This document shows positions 14,833-22,679 of a DNA stretch of 45,976 nt, one piece after another. The notes below the pieces were generated by a model. That model was not told the DNA's origin, made no database searches, and was given only the letters and a program-made list of their open reading frames with translations. Source of the DNA: AC-69 sp035701505 (GTDB lineage Bacteria > Actinomycetota > UBA4738 > HRBIN12); the NCBI GenBank assembly GCA_035701505.1, contig DASSSA010000083.1:1-45976 (forward strand), in the 5' to 3' direction. Numbering within the stretch: the first letter of the stretch is position 1; each line of letters opens with the position of its first letter. Made by a program: the position numbers and the translations under genes.

Positions 14833-17127
14833 CTAGTGCGAGGGCCGGTCCCGGCGCTCGCGGTCTCTCGGCCGCCGGTCCCGGTCCCGATCGCGACCGC
14901 GACCGCCTCGCGAGTCGCCGTCCCGCCGCTCACGGCGGGGCTGCTCCTCGACCTCCATGCCCTCGGGGATCGCCCACTCCTCCCCCACCGGCTTCAGGCT
15001 GACCTTGCCCATCTGGTCGATCTCCTGGATCTCGACCTCCAGGGTGTCGCCCTCCTTCACCGCTTCCTCGACCGAGGACAGGCGCTTGCCCTTTCCCAAC
15101 TTGGAGATATGCACCAGCCCGTCTCTGCCGGGCACGAGGTTCACGAACGCGCCGAAGGTCGTGGTCTTCACCACCTTGCCGGTGAACCGCTCCCCCACCG
15201 AGAGGGGCCTGGGGTTGACGATCTCGTCGATCATCTTCGCCGCCTGGTCCGCCCCGGCGCCTTCCCGGGAGCCGATGAACACGGTGCCGTCATCCTGGAT
15301 GTCGATGTCGGCCCCGGTCACCGCGATGATCTCGTTGATCCGCTTGCCTTTGGGTCCGATGACCTCGCCAATCTTGTCGACCGGGATCTGGATGGTGAGG
15401 ATCCGCGGCGCCTTGGCGTTCACCTCGCTGCGGGGCTCGGAGATCGTGCGGAGCATCGTGTCCAGGATGAACAGGCGAGCCTCCCGGGCCTGCTTGAGGG
15501 CCTGGGTCAGGGCCTCGGCGGGCAGGCCGGTGACCTTCATGTCGAGCTGGATCGCGGTGACCCAGTCCTTGGTCCCCGCAACCTTGAAGTCCATGTCCCC
15601 GAGCGCGTCCTCCGCCCCCAGGATGTCGGTGAGCGTGACGTATCGGTCGAACTCGGCGATCAAGCCCATCGCGATGCCGGCCACCGGCGCCTTGATCGGC
15701 ACGCCTGCGTCCATGAGCGAGAGCGTCGAGGCGCACACGCTGGCCATGGACGTCGAGCCGTTCGACGAGACGACGTCGGACACCAGGCGGATCGCGTAGG
15801 GGAACTCCTCCTCGGGAGGCACCACCGGCACCAGCGCACGCTCGGCGAGCGCGCCGTGGCCGATCTCCCGCCGCCGGGGTGAGCCGATCCGCCCGACCTC
15901 GCCGGTGGAGAACGGGGGGAAGTTGTAGTGGTGGATGTACCGCTTGGACTCCTCGGGGTCGAGCGTGTCGATCATCTGGGTCATCCGCAGCATCCCGAGC
16001 GTCGTCACGTTCAGAACCTGGGTCTCTCCCCGCTGGAACAGCGATGACCCGTGGGCCCGGGGGACCAGGCCCACCTCGGAGGACAGGGACCGGATCTCGT
16101 CGGCCTTGCGGCCGTCCAGGCGGACGCCATCCTCCAGGATCCGCTTGCGCATGACCCGCTTCTGGAGCTCCTTGAACGCCGGCGAGATCTGGGCGGCCTG
16201 GACCGCGAACACTTCCTCGCCCCAGGTCACCAGGAGGTGGGCCTTGAGCTCCTCCTTGATCCGGTCGATCGCCGCGTCCCGAGATCGTTTCTCGGGAACC
16301 AGCGCGGACTCGATCCGGCTCTCGGCGAACTCCGCCACCGTCTGGTAGGTCTCCTCGGAGAACAGGACCTTGGGCTCGAACGGCTTCGGCGTGGCCTCGA
16401 TCTCGGAGAGGAACTCGAGCTGGAAGTCGATCATCTCGCCGATGGCACGTTTGGCGGCCTCCAGCCCCTCGGCCACGCTCTCCTCGGTTGGGGCCACAGC
16501 GGCGCCGCCCCCAGCGAGCAGGCTCCACGTGTTGTCGGGGGCTTCCCCCTCGATCATCAGCAGGTCGATGCCGGCGGACTCGTTGCGCCGACCGGCCACG
16601 ACCACGTCGAACGTGGCCATGTCCAGGTCCTGGTACGTTGGATTGATGCGCCATTCCCCGCCGATCAGGCCCAGCCGGACCGCGCCCACCGGGCCATCGA
16701 AGGGGAGCCCGGCGATCATCGTCGACAGGCTCGCCCCGTTGATCCCGGGTACGTCGTACGGGTTGGCCAGGTCCGCGGAGAGCACCGTGACCACGACCTG
16801 GACCTCGTCGTTGTAGCCATCCCGGAACGTTGGCCGGAGTGGGCGGTCGATCAGCCTGGCGGTGAGGATGGCGGTCTCCGACGGCCGGCCCTCCCGACGG
16901 AAGAACCCTCCGGGGATCTTCCCCGCCGCATACATCCGCTCCTCGACGTCAACGGTGAGGGGAAAGAAGTCGATACCCTCACGGGGTGCTGCGGTGGTGG
17001 TGGTGGCGAGGACCTGCGTCTCACCGTAGGTGACGACGACGGATCCCTCCGCCTGCATTGCGAGGCTGCCGGACTCAAGGGTCATGTCCTGCGAGCCCAC
17101 GGTCTTCGTACGCTTGATGACGGCCAC
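14833..17127 (-). CDS. pnp: Polyribonucleotide nucleotidyltransferase (PNPase)
   Basis: Phosphorolytic 3'-5' exoribonuclease/RNA polymerase of the degradosome. The 764-residue protein has two RNase PH domains (about 10-145 and 330-555), the linking alpha domain, a KH domain (IPVDKIGEVIGPKGKRINEI) and an S1 domain (GERFTGKVVKTTTFGAFVNL). A 40-residue Arg/Asp/Glu tail follows the S1 domain and is probably disordered. GTG 17127 has a perfect AAGGAGG (17136-17142) 8 nt upstream. The 214-nt rpsO-pnp gap contains two hairpins that may be RNase III or autoregulatory sites. Confidence 0.97.
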   Translation of the reverse strand: MAVIKRTKTVGSQDMTLESGSLAMQAEGSVVVTYGETQVLATTTTAAPREGIDFFPLTVDVEERMYAAGKIPGGFFRREGRPSETAILTARLIDRPLRPTFRDGYNDEVQVVVTVLSADLANPYDVPGINGASLSTMIAGLPFDGPVGAVRLGLIGGEWRINPTYQDLDMATFDVVVAGRRNESAGIDLLMIEGEAPDNTWSLLAGGGAAVAPTEESVAEGLEAAKRAIGEMIDFQLEFLSEIEATPKPFEPKVLFSEETYQTVAEFAESRIESALVPEKRSRDAAIDRIKEELKAHLLVTWGEEVFAVQAAQISPAFKELQKRVMRKRILEDGVRLDGRKADEIRSLSSEVGLVPRAHGSSLFQRGETQVLNVTTLGMLRMTQMIDTLDPEESKRYIHHYNFPPFSTGEVGRIGSPRRREIGHGALAERALVPVVPPEEEFPYAIRLVSDVVSSNGSTSMASVCASTLSLMDAGVPIKAPVAGIAMGLIAEFDRYVTLTDILGAEDALGDMDFKVAGTKDWVTAIQLDMKVTGLPAEALTQALKQAREARLFILDTMLRTISEPRSEVNAKAPRILTIQIPVDKIGEVIGPKGKRINEIIAVTGADIDIQDDGTVFIGSREGAGADQAAKMIDEIVNPRPLSVGERFTGKVVKTTTFGAFVNLVPGRDGLVHISKLGKGKRLSSVEEAVKEGDTLEVEIQEIDQMGKVSLKPVGEEWAIPEGMEVEEQPRRERRDGDSRGGRGRDRDRDRRPRDRERRDRPSH

Positions 17128-17148
17128 TGGCCTTCCCTCCTTGGATGC

Positions 17149-17174
17149 GTCCTGCGCGGCTTCTCCGCGAGGAC
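17149..17174 (-). promoter_or_regulatory. Hairpin just upstream of the pnp ribosome-binding site
   Basis: GTCCT-CGCGG pairs with CCGCG-AGGAC around a 5-nt loop with a single bulged G. It ends 6 nt before the AAGGAGG of pnp on the minus strand, so it could limit ribosome access. Confidence 0.45.
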
Positions 17175-17217
17175 CGTTGGGTGGTGGTACCGGGAGGCGG
17201 GGAGGCTCGGCCAGTTG

Positions 17218-17256
17218 TCAGTGGTGAGTCTCCGGAGTCCGGGGACTCGCTACTGA
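17218..17256 (-). promoter_or_regulatory. Long intergenic hairpin between rpsO and pnp
   Basis: TCAGTGGTGAGTC pairs along its whole 13 nt with GACTCGCTACTGA (two G-U wobbles), and the 13-nt loop itself contains CCGGA/TCCGG. No T-run follows. In Streptomyces and E. coli a comparable rpsO-pnp intergenic stem-loop is an RNase III processing site; I infer the same role here. Confidence 0.55.
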
Positions 17257-17341
17257 TAACCGACCCCCTCCTTCGCCGATCTCAGCTGCTCGTGCGCATC
17301 ACTCCCTTCGGTTCGGGCGGCCTCGACTGCCGCCTCGTCGG

Positions 17342-17611
17342 CTATCGCCTCAGTCCCAGGCGGCCGATCAGCGTCCGGTAGCGCTCGATGTCCTTGCGGC
17401 GCAGGTAGTCGAGCAGCCGGCGGCGCCGGCCGACCATCTGGAGCAAGCCGCGCCGGGAGTGATGGTCCTCCTTGTGGGTCTTCAGGTGCTCGGTCAGCTC
17501 GCTGATGCGCGTGGACAGCACCGCGATCTGGACCTCGGCCGAGCCCGTGTCGTTCTCGGCGCGCCGATATTCGGCGATGATCTTCGAGCGGGACTCCGTC
17601 GTCAGTGCCAT
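17342..17611 (-). CDS. rpsO: 30S ribosomal protein S15
   Basis: Primary 16S rRNA-binding protein of the small subunit. The 89-residue sequence matches the family throughout, including TGSAEVQIAVLSTRI, LTEHLKTHKEDHHSRRGL and GRRRRLLDYL. ATG 17611 gives the standard length; the longer open frame to 18079 is a shadow of ribF. There is no clear Shine-Dalgarno sequence, and a TAGCCT hexamer ends 11 nt before the start, so a short-leader transcript is possible. It is 56 nt downstream of ribF. Confidence 0.97.
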   Translation of the reverse strand: MALTTESRSKIIAEYRRAENDTGSAEVQIAVLSTRISELTEHLKTHKEDHHSRRGLLQMVGRRRRLLDYLRRKDIERYRTLIGRLGLRR

Positions 17612-17667
17612 GACCAGGGAAAAGGCTACCAGACCCTGCCAGCGCAGCACTGAGAGCGGCGGCCCCA

Positions 17668-18612
17668 TCAGGCCGGCCGTGCCTCCGGCGTCGGCACGAG
17701 CTCTCGGGTGCGGCGGACGTCCTCGGCCATGGTCAGGGTGAGCGCCTCGGGCGAGTCGAATCGCTCCTCGTCGCGGAGTCTGGCCCAGAACTCGACGGTG
17801 AGCGCCTGGCCGTGGAGCTCGCCCGCGAAGTCGAGGAGAAAGGCCTCGACATGCACCGGTTCCCGGCCGAACGTCGGATTGGTCCCCACGCTGATGGCCG
17901 CGACGAAGGGTCGCCCCTCTATCGACGCGCGCCCCGCGTAGATGCCGATCTTGGGTAACAGCACCCGTGGATCGGTCTCCAGATTCGCCGTGGGGAAGCC
18001 GAGGTCCATCCCTCGACCCGCCCCGGTGACGACGGTCCCCTCGACGGCGTGCGGGCGGCCGAGCGCCGTCGTCGGCCACTCCAGGTCGCCGTCCGCGAGC
18101 GCCTCGCGTATCGATGACGAGGAGACGGGACGGCCATCGAGCTCGAGGATGGGGACCTCCTCGGCGGTGAACCCGTGGGCCGGGCCGAGGGTGCGGAGGG
18201 TCTCCACGGTCCCCCGGGCCTCGTGGCCGAACGTGAAGTTCGCCCCCACGACCACGTGCTCCGCATGAAGGCCCTCCGCCAGCGCTCGGCGGACGAACTC
18301 CTCCGCGGGGATGAGGGAGAAGGCTCGGTCGAATCGGAGGACGAGGAGGACGTCCACGCCGGCCACCTCGATGAGCCGAGCCTTGCGGTCTGGCGTGGTC
18401 AGGAGCTTCGGCTCCCTCCCCGGGGTCAGGGTTTCCCGGGGATGCCGATCGAACGTGACGACGACGGATCGGAGTTCGCGATCTTGGGCAACCTCGACGG
18501 TTCGGCGGAAGACGGCCTGATGGCCTCGGTGAACGCCGTCGAAGAACCCCACGGTCACCACCGTCGCGCCGGAGCCGAGCGGAAGCGACTCCAGTCCGTG
18601 CCGCAGCTCCAC
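17668..18612 (-). CDS. ribF: Bifunctional riboflavin kinase/FAD synthetase
   Basis: Makes FMN from riboflavin and then FAD. The 314-residue protein has an N-terminal nucleotidyltransferase domain with GFFDGVHRGH (22-31) and VVGANFTFGHEARG and SSSSIR motifs, and a C-terminal flavokinase domain with GMDLGFPTANL and an AISVGTNPTFG stretch. The usual GNFDGVH reads GFFDGVH. I chose GTG 18612, which gives the normal family N-terminus and has TAGGCT 7 nt upstream (leaderless-type); the reading to 18684 adds a non-homologous Arg-rich segment. The ribF-rpsO-pnp order is standard, but truB, normally adjacent, is 5 kb away. Confidence 0.93.
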   Translation of the reverse strand: MELRHGLESLPLGSGATVVTVGFFDGVHRGHQAVFRRTVEVAQDRELRSVVVTFDRHPRETLTPGREPKLLTTPDRKARLIEVAGVDVLLVLRFDRAFSLIPAEEFVRRALAEGLHAEHVVVGANFTFGHEARGTVETLRTLGPAHGFTAEEVPILELDGRPVSSSSIREALADGDLEWPTTALGRPHAVEGTVVTGAGRGMDLGFPTANLETDPRVLLPKIGIYAGRASIEGRPFVAAISVGTNPTFGREPVHVEAFLLDFAGELHGQALTVEFWARLRDEERFDSPEALTLTMAEDVRRTRELVPTPEARPA

Positions 18613-18619
18613 GCGCGGC

Positions 18620-18625
18620 AGCCTA
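18620..18625 (-). promoter_or_regulatory. -10 element of ribF, leaderless configuration
   Basis: TAGGCT on the minus strand ends 7 nt before GTG 18612. There is no good Shine-Dalgarno site. No convincing -35 hexamer could be picked out. Confidence 0.4.
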
Positions 18626-18703
18626 TCGAACAATCCTCCCCAGCCACGGAACGCGAGCCTTTCGAATAGCCTTGGCCGGTTCACGCGCTGGAGGAGGACG
18701 GTC

Positions 18704-19621
18704 GTGCTTCAGTGGGGAACCGCCATGCTCCTCCCGTTCCTCCTCCTCGCGACCTGCGGCGCACCCCGGGGGGCCCGGACGAGCGCCCTCGACGACGCCG
18801 CGATCACCGTCGCGTCGTTCAACTTCTCCGAGAGCGTGCTGCTCGCGGAGCTCTACGGGCAGGCCCTTCGGTCGGCCGGCTTCCGCGTCGAGCTCGCGCT
18901 CGACCTCGGCGCGCGCGAGTTCGTCCAGCCAGCGCTCCAGAAGGGATTGGTCGAGCTCGTCCCGGAGTACGCGGGGAGTGCGCTCGAGTTCGCGGCGGGG
19001 AATGGATCGGCATCGGCGGACGAGCGCGCGACGCATCGCGCGCTTGTGCGCGCGATGGCGTCGCGCGGCCTCGTCGTTCTCGCCGCGTCGCCGGCGCAAG
19101 ACCAGAACGGGATCGTGGTCACGAGGGAGACCGCGACCAGGTTCGACCTGCACACCATCAGCGACCTCGGCCCGGTCGCGCCGCAGATGGCCTTCGGAGG
19201 GCCGCCCGAGTGCCGCGAGCGCCCACTGTGCCTGGGAGGGCTCGTGTCCGTGTACGGCCTGCGGTTCGAGTCGTTCGTGCCGCTCGACGAGGGAGGCGCG
19301 CTCACCGTGGCGGCCCTCCACGCCGGGCAGGTGCAGGCGGCCCTGCTGTTCACGAGCGACGGACAGATCGACGCCCACGGCTTCGTCCTGCTGGAGGACG
19401 ACCGCCATCTCCAGCCGGCGGAGAACGTCACGCCGATCATCAGGACCGACGCCCTGGCCAGGTTCGGGCCCAGGCTGACGGAGGTCACGAACGCCGTCTC
19501 AGCCGCCCTGACCACCGAGGACCTGCGACGTATGAACCGCGACGTCGCCGGGGGCGAGGCATCCGCCGCGGTGGCCGCCGGGTGGCTCGCCGAGCGCGGG
19601 ATCACGGACGCCCTGGAGTAG
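18704..19621 (+). CDS. Glycine-betaine/osmoprotectant-type ABC substrate-binding lipoprotein (orphan)
   Basis: A 305-residue periplasmic-binding-protein fold of the OpuAC/ProX type. After a short hydrophobic leader, LLLATC places the lipid-anchored Cys at residue 18. The mature protein opens with ITVASFNFSESVLLAELYGQALRSAGF and has the ELVPEYAGSALEF and AENVTPIIRTDAL segments characteristic of osmoprotectant-binding proteins. GTG 18704 has GGAGGAGG (18690-18697) 6 nt upstream. No permease or ATPase gene is in the window, so it works with a remote transporter or acts as a sensor. It heads a plus-strand group of four genes, divergent from ribF. Confidence 0.8.
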   Translation: MLQWGTAMLLPFLLLATCGAPRGARTSALDDAAITVASFNFSESVLLAELYGQALRSAGFRVELALDLGAREFVQPALQKGLVELVPEYAGSALEFAAGNGSASADERATHRALVRAMASRGLVVLAASPAQDQNGIVVTRETATRFDLHTISDLGPVAPQMAFGGPPECRERPLCLGGLVSVYGLRFESFVPLDEGGALTVAALHAGQVQAALLFTSDGQIDAHGFVLLEDDRHLQPAENVTPIIRTDALARFGPRLTEVTNAVSAALTTEDLRRMNRDVAGGEASAAVAAGWLAERGITDALE

Positions 19622-19683
19622 AGTCGGGCTTTCGACGATCGGGCGATCATTTGGATGTCACCGACGAGACCTTGGGCGGGGCC

Positions 19684-21345
19684 ATGGAGCAGCGCAGCCG
19701 TGGGCCCGGCCAGATCGGCAGGCGTCACCGGCGACCCTCCGGGGAAGCGCCCCCGCTCCCCCACGAGCTCCGTCGGAGCGGCAAGTTCTGGATCGTCATG
19801 GTGGTGTACTTCGTCAGCGTCCTGATCGGCGTGGCGTTCTTCCAGCCGCTCGGAAGGATCTTCGACCGGTTCGACACTCAGCGGCTTCGTTGGATCGCGA
19901 ACCTGCGGACCGACTCGCTTACCGACGTCGTGCTGTTCGTCAACTTGCTGGCGTCGAGGTGGACGATCCGCGCGCTGCGATGGGGCACCATCGCCGCGCT
20001 CGTTGGGTTCCGGCGTTGGCGGCACCTGTTCGTTTTCCTGGCGAGCATCCTGGCGGCCGAGATCGTCGCGTACCAGATCTCGACTCTCCTCGGGCGGAGC
20101 CGGCCACTCGGCATCACGATCATCGCGCCGTGGGAGGGATACTCCATGCCCTCCCGGCCGTTGGTGGGACTGGCCGCCTCGCTCGTCGGCATCATGTACG
20201 CGATCGTCGTCCCCGGTCGTCCACGCGAGATGGCGAAATGGGTCGTCGGCGGCCTGATCCTCTCGCTCCTGTTCGCCCGCCTGTACCTCGCGGTGGACCA
20301 TCCCACCGACGCCGTATTCGGCGCCATCATGGGCATCGCCATCCCCCTCGTGGCCTTCCGGTGGTACACGCCGAACGATGTGTTCCCGGTGACCTACCGC
20401 CGGGGGAAATCGGCTCACCTCGATGTCGGTGGCCGCCGGGGCGAGGCCATCCGTCGGGCCGTCCAGGACCAGCTGGGCTACGAGATCCTCCAGATCAAGC
20501 CGGTCGGTCTGGAAGGCTCGGGCGGATCCACCCCGCTTCGCCTGCGGGTCGCGGCCACTGAGGACGAACCCGAGCAGTACCTGTTCGCCAAGCTCTACGC
20601 GAAGAGCCACGTCCGGGCGGATCGCTGGTACAAGCTCGGCCGCTCCATCCTGTACGGGGCGCTGGAGGACGAGACCCCCTTCCAGTCCGTTCGACGGTTC
20701 GTCGAGTACGAGGACTACACGCTTCGCCTCCTGTACGACGAGGGACTCCCCACTCCCAAGCCCTACGGCGTCGTGGAGATCACGCCGGAGCGCGAGTACA
20801 TGATCGTGATGGAGTTCTTCGACGGAGCGGTCGAGATCGGTGATGCCGAGATCGACGACGCGGGCATCGACGAGGGCCTCCAGATCGTGCGGAAGATGTG
20901 GGACGAGGGGCTCGCTCATCGGGACATCAAGCCGGCGAACCTCATGGTGCGGGACGGCAAGGTCCTGGTGATCGACGTCTTCTTCGTCCAGGTCCGGCCG
21001 TCTCCGTGGCGACAGGCGGTGGATCTGGCGAACATGATGCTGGTCCTTGCCGTGAAGAGCGACGCCAAGCGGGTCTACCAGCATGCGCTCGGGCTCTTCA
21101 CCGAGGACGACATCGCCGAGGCCTTCGCCGCCGCCCGGGGCGTGGCCAGCCCCACGCAACTGCGGAGCATGCTCAAGCAGGATGGCCGGGACCTCGTCGG
21201 CGAGTTCCGAGCCCTGGCCCCGGACCGAAAACCCGTCTCCATCCAGCGGTGGAGCGCGCGGCGCGTGGTCAGGACGGCCGGCGTGCTTCTCCTGGCGCTC
21301 GTGGCCCTCCTCGTGGTCGTCAACAACTGGACGGTGTTCGCGTGA
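19684..21345 (+). CDS. Membrane fusion protein: degenerate PAP2 domain plus protein-kinase-like domain
   Basis: A 553-residue multidomain membrane protein. Residues 30-225 form a PAP2-type transmembrane region with motif 1 ending at Arg140-Pro141 and motif 3 as ARLYLAVDHPTD (Arg199, His206, Asp209), but motif 2 reads PSRP (156-159) instead of PSGH, so the proton-donating His is missing. Residues 285-500 form a kinase-like domain with Lys303, a helix-C Glu (Glu341 or Glu343), the hinge IVMEFF, the catalytic loop HRDIKPAN (412-419) and the metal Asp431. A last membrane helix lies at about 530-548. ATG 19684 has only a weak G-rich site upstream. It overlaps the next gene by GTGA. Substrate unknown; a lipid or polyprenol is my inference. 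Confidence 0.78.
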   Translation: MEQRSRGPGQIGRRHRRPSGEAPPLPHELRRSGKFWIVMVVYFVSVLIGVAFFQPLGRIFDRFDTQRLRWIANLRTDSLTDVVLFVNLLASRWTIRALRWGTIAALVGFRRWRHLFVFLASILAAEIVAYQISTLLGRSRPLGITIIAPWEGYSMPSRPLVGLAASLVGIMYAIVVPGRPREMAKWVVGGLILSLLFARLYLAVDHPTDAVFGAIMGIAIPLVAFRWYTPNDVFPVTYRRGKSAHLDVGGRRGEAIRRAVQDQLGYEILQIKPVGLEGSGGSTPLRLRVAATEDEPEQYLFAKLYAKSHVRADRWYKLGRSILYGALEDETPFQSVRRFVEYEDYTLRLLYDEGLPTPKPYGVVEITPEREYMIVMEFFDGAVEIGDAEIDDAGIDEGLQIVRKMWDEGLAHRDIKPANLMVRDGKVLVIDVFFVQVRPSPWRQAVDLANMMLVLAVKSDAKRVYQHALGLFTEDDIAEAFAAARGVASPTQLRSMLKQDGRDLVGEFRALAPDRKPVSIQRWSARRVVRTAGVLLLALVALLVVVNNWTVFA

Positions 21346-21929
21346 GGCGGCAGGGACGGCTCGGAGCCGCCATCGTCTCCGTTGGCATTACCGCCATGCT
21401 CGTGCCGGCGTGCGGGGGCGTGTACCCGCAGCCGCTCACGTGTGGTGCCGAGAACACGAACGCGCTGATCCTGATGGCACAGGCCGTCCCATCGGCCACC
21501 CTCGTTCCCTGCATCGCGGAGTTCCCGGCCGGCTGGTCCTACAACGGCTCGCGCATCAGAAGCGACTCGGCGCAGTTCTGGCTGGACTCCGACCGTGCCG
21601 GCTTCCGCGCGCTCGAGGTGGAGCTGACCGAGTCCTGCGACGTGTCGAACGCGATCGAGGTGACGACGGGGGCGAGGGTCGTCCCCGGCGTTCGCGTCTA
21701 CGAGGAACCCCTCAGCCTTCCGCCGACCTTTCAGGCCAACCGGTATCTCCTGTTCCCCGGCGGGTGCGTGACCAATCTGTTCCGGTTCACCACCGGCGCG
21801 TCGGCCACGCTCGCGCTCGAGGCTCAGCAGGCCCTGTCGTTCGTCTCCCGCTCCGCGCTGGTGGAACAGGCCAGGAAAGAGACCGGGCTCAGCCTGTGTG
21901 GAGCGGAGGCCCCGCCTTGCCCCGGATAG
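21342..21929 (+). CDS. Cys-rich putative lipoprotein
   Basis: A 195-residue protein with a signal sequence ending MLVPAC, lipid-anchored Cys24, then a mature domain with six more Cys residues. This suggests disulphides or another fold stabilised outside the membrane. I recognise no domain. GTG 21342 lies in a GTGA overlap with the PAP2-kinase stop, so the two are translationally coupled and probably function together. The next gene, a PAP2 phosphatase, begins 10 nt after its stop. Confidence 0.65.
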   Translation: MRRQGRLGAAIVSVGITAMLVPACGGVYPQPLTCGAENTNALILMAQAVPSATLVPCIAEFPAGWSYNGSRIRSDSAQFWLDSDRAGFRALEVELTESCDVSNAIEVTTGARVVPGVRVYEEPLSLPPTFQANRYLLFPGGCVTNLFRFTTGASATLALEAQQALSFVSRSALVEQARKETGLSLCGAEAPPCPG

Positions 21930-21939
21930 GCAAGGCCAC

Positions 21940-22635
21940 GTGCTGAGAAACCATCGACGGACCTTCCTGTATTCGCTCTGCCTGCTGCTCTTCCTGGTCC
22001 TGCTGTTCGTCGGCGTCGGGCGCCATCCTCCCGCGGCCGCGCCGGGGACGACCTTCGCCCCCATCGGGCGCCTCGACCAGTCCACCTACCGGGCCATGGA
22101 CGACATCCGAAACGTGGTCCTGTCGGCGCTGGCTCGAGCCCTGAACGTGATCGGCGGCGGGTACGTGACGATCCCCATTCGAGTTTTAGTGTCGTTGTGG
22201 CTGGCGTTCCGCCGGCGGTGGCGTGCCCTCGGAGCGTGGATGCTCACCTGGGTCGCGGCCGAGGTGCTCCTTACCGGGGCCAAGGCATATTTCCACCGGG
22301 ACCGTCCACCCGATCCGCTCGTGGCCATCGACGGTTACTCCTTCCCTTCCGGCCATGCGGTGGCCGCCGCCGCTACCGCGGTCGCGCTGGTGTTCGTGCT
22401 CATGCCCTCCGGACCACGCCGGCGGAAGTGGGAGGCCATCGCCGTGCTGTTCGCGTTCGTGATGGCCGTCTCGCGCGTGTACTTGAACGCGCACTGGCTC
22501 TCCGACGTCGTGGCCGGCGTGGTCCTGGGGGCCGGCCTGGCGCTCGGCTCGGCGGCCCTGGCCACCGAGGTCCGGGACGTGGCCATGCGGATGCGAGGCT
22601 CGCCGGTCCGCGCGGGCGCGCCGCCCGAGGCTTAG
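21940..22635 (+). CDS. PAP2 family phosphatase
   Basis: A 231-residue integral membrane phosphatase, acting on phosphatidate, undecaprenyl diphosphate or similar lipid phosphates. All three catalytic motifs are present: K115-x6-RP (KAYFHRDRP), PSGH (136-139) and SRVYLNAHWLSD with Arg179, His185 and Asp189. About six hydrophobic segments are visible. GTG 21940 follows the lipoprotein by 10 nt, with AAGG just upstream. The last codons and the TAG stop lie in a 24-bp tandem repeat that also holds the stop of the convergent flippase-like gene. It is the intact counterpart of the degenerate PAP2 domain two genes upstream. Confidence 0.88.
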   Translation: MLRNHRRTFLYSLCLLLFLVLLFVGVGRHPPAAAPGTTFAPIGRLDQSTYRAMDDIRNVVLSALARALNVIGGGYVTIPIRVLVSLWLAFRRRWRALGAWMLTWVAAEVLLTGAKAYFHRDRPPDPLVAIDGYSFPSGHAVAAAATAVALVFVLMPSGPRRRKWEAIAVLFAFVMAVSRVYLNAHWLSDVVAGVVLGAGLALGSAALATEVRDVAMRMRGSPVRAGAPPEA

Positions 22636-22679
22636 GCGGGCGCGCCGCCCGAGGCTTAGGCGGACACGCCGCCCGATGA
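22612..22679. repeat. 24-bp tandem repeat across two convergent stop codons
   Basis: Two identical 24-bp copies (22612-22635 and 22636-22659) and a third, partly degenerate copy (22660-22679). Each unit contains GGGCG-CGC-CGCCC, a small hairpin. Copy 1 ends with the PAP2 stop codon; copy 2 holds the stop of the minus-strand flippase-like gene. It may serve as a bidirectional terminator. Confidence 0.9.

Noticed and set aside
19621..19684. Terminator between the binding protein and the PAP2-kinase
   Set aside because: GATCG-GG-CGATC followed by ATTTGG has only a 5-bp stem and a 2-nt loop; the two genes may be cotranscribed.
18853..21159. 768-codon minus-strand frame across the SBP and PAP2-kinase genes
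   Set aside because: Antisense to two genes with clear domain motifs; its own product is low-complexity and has no plausible start site.
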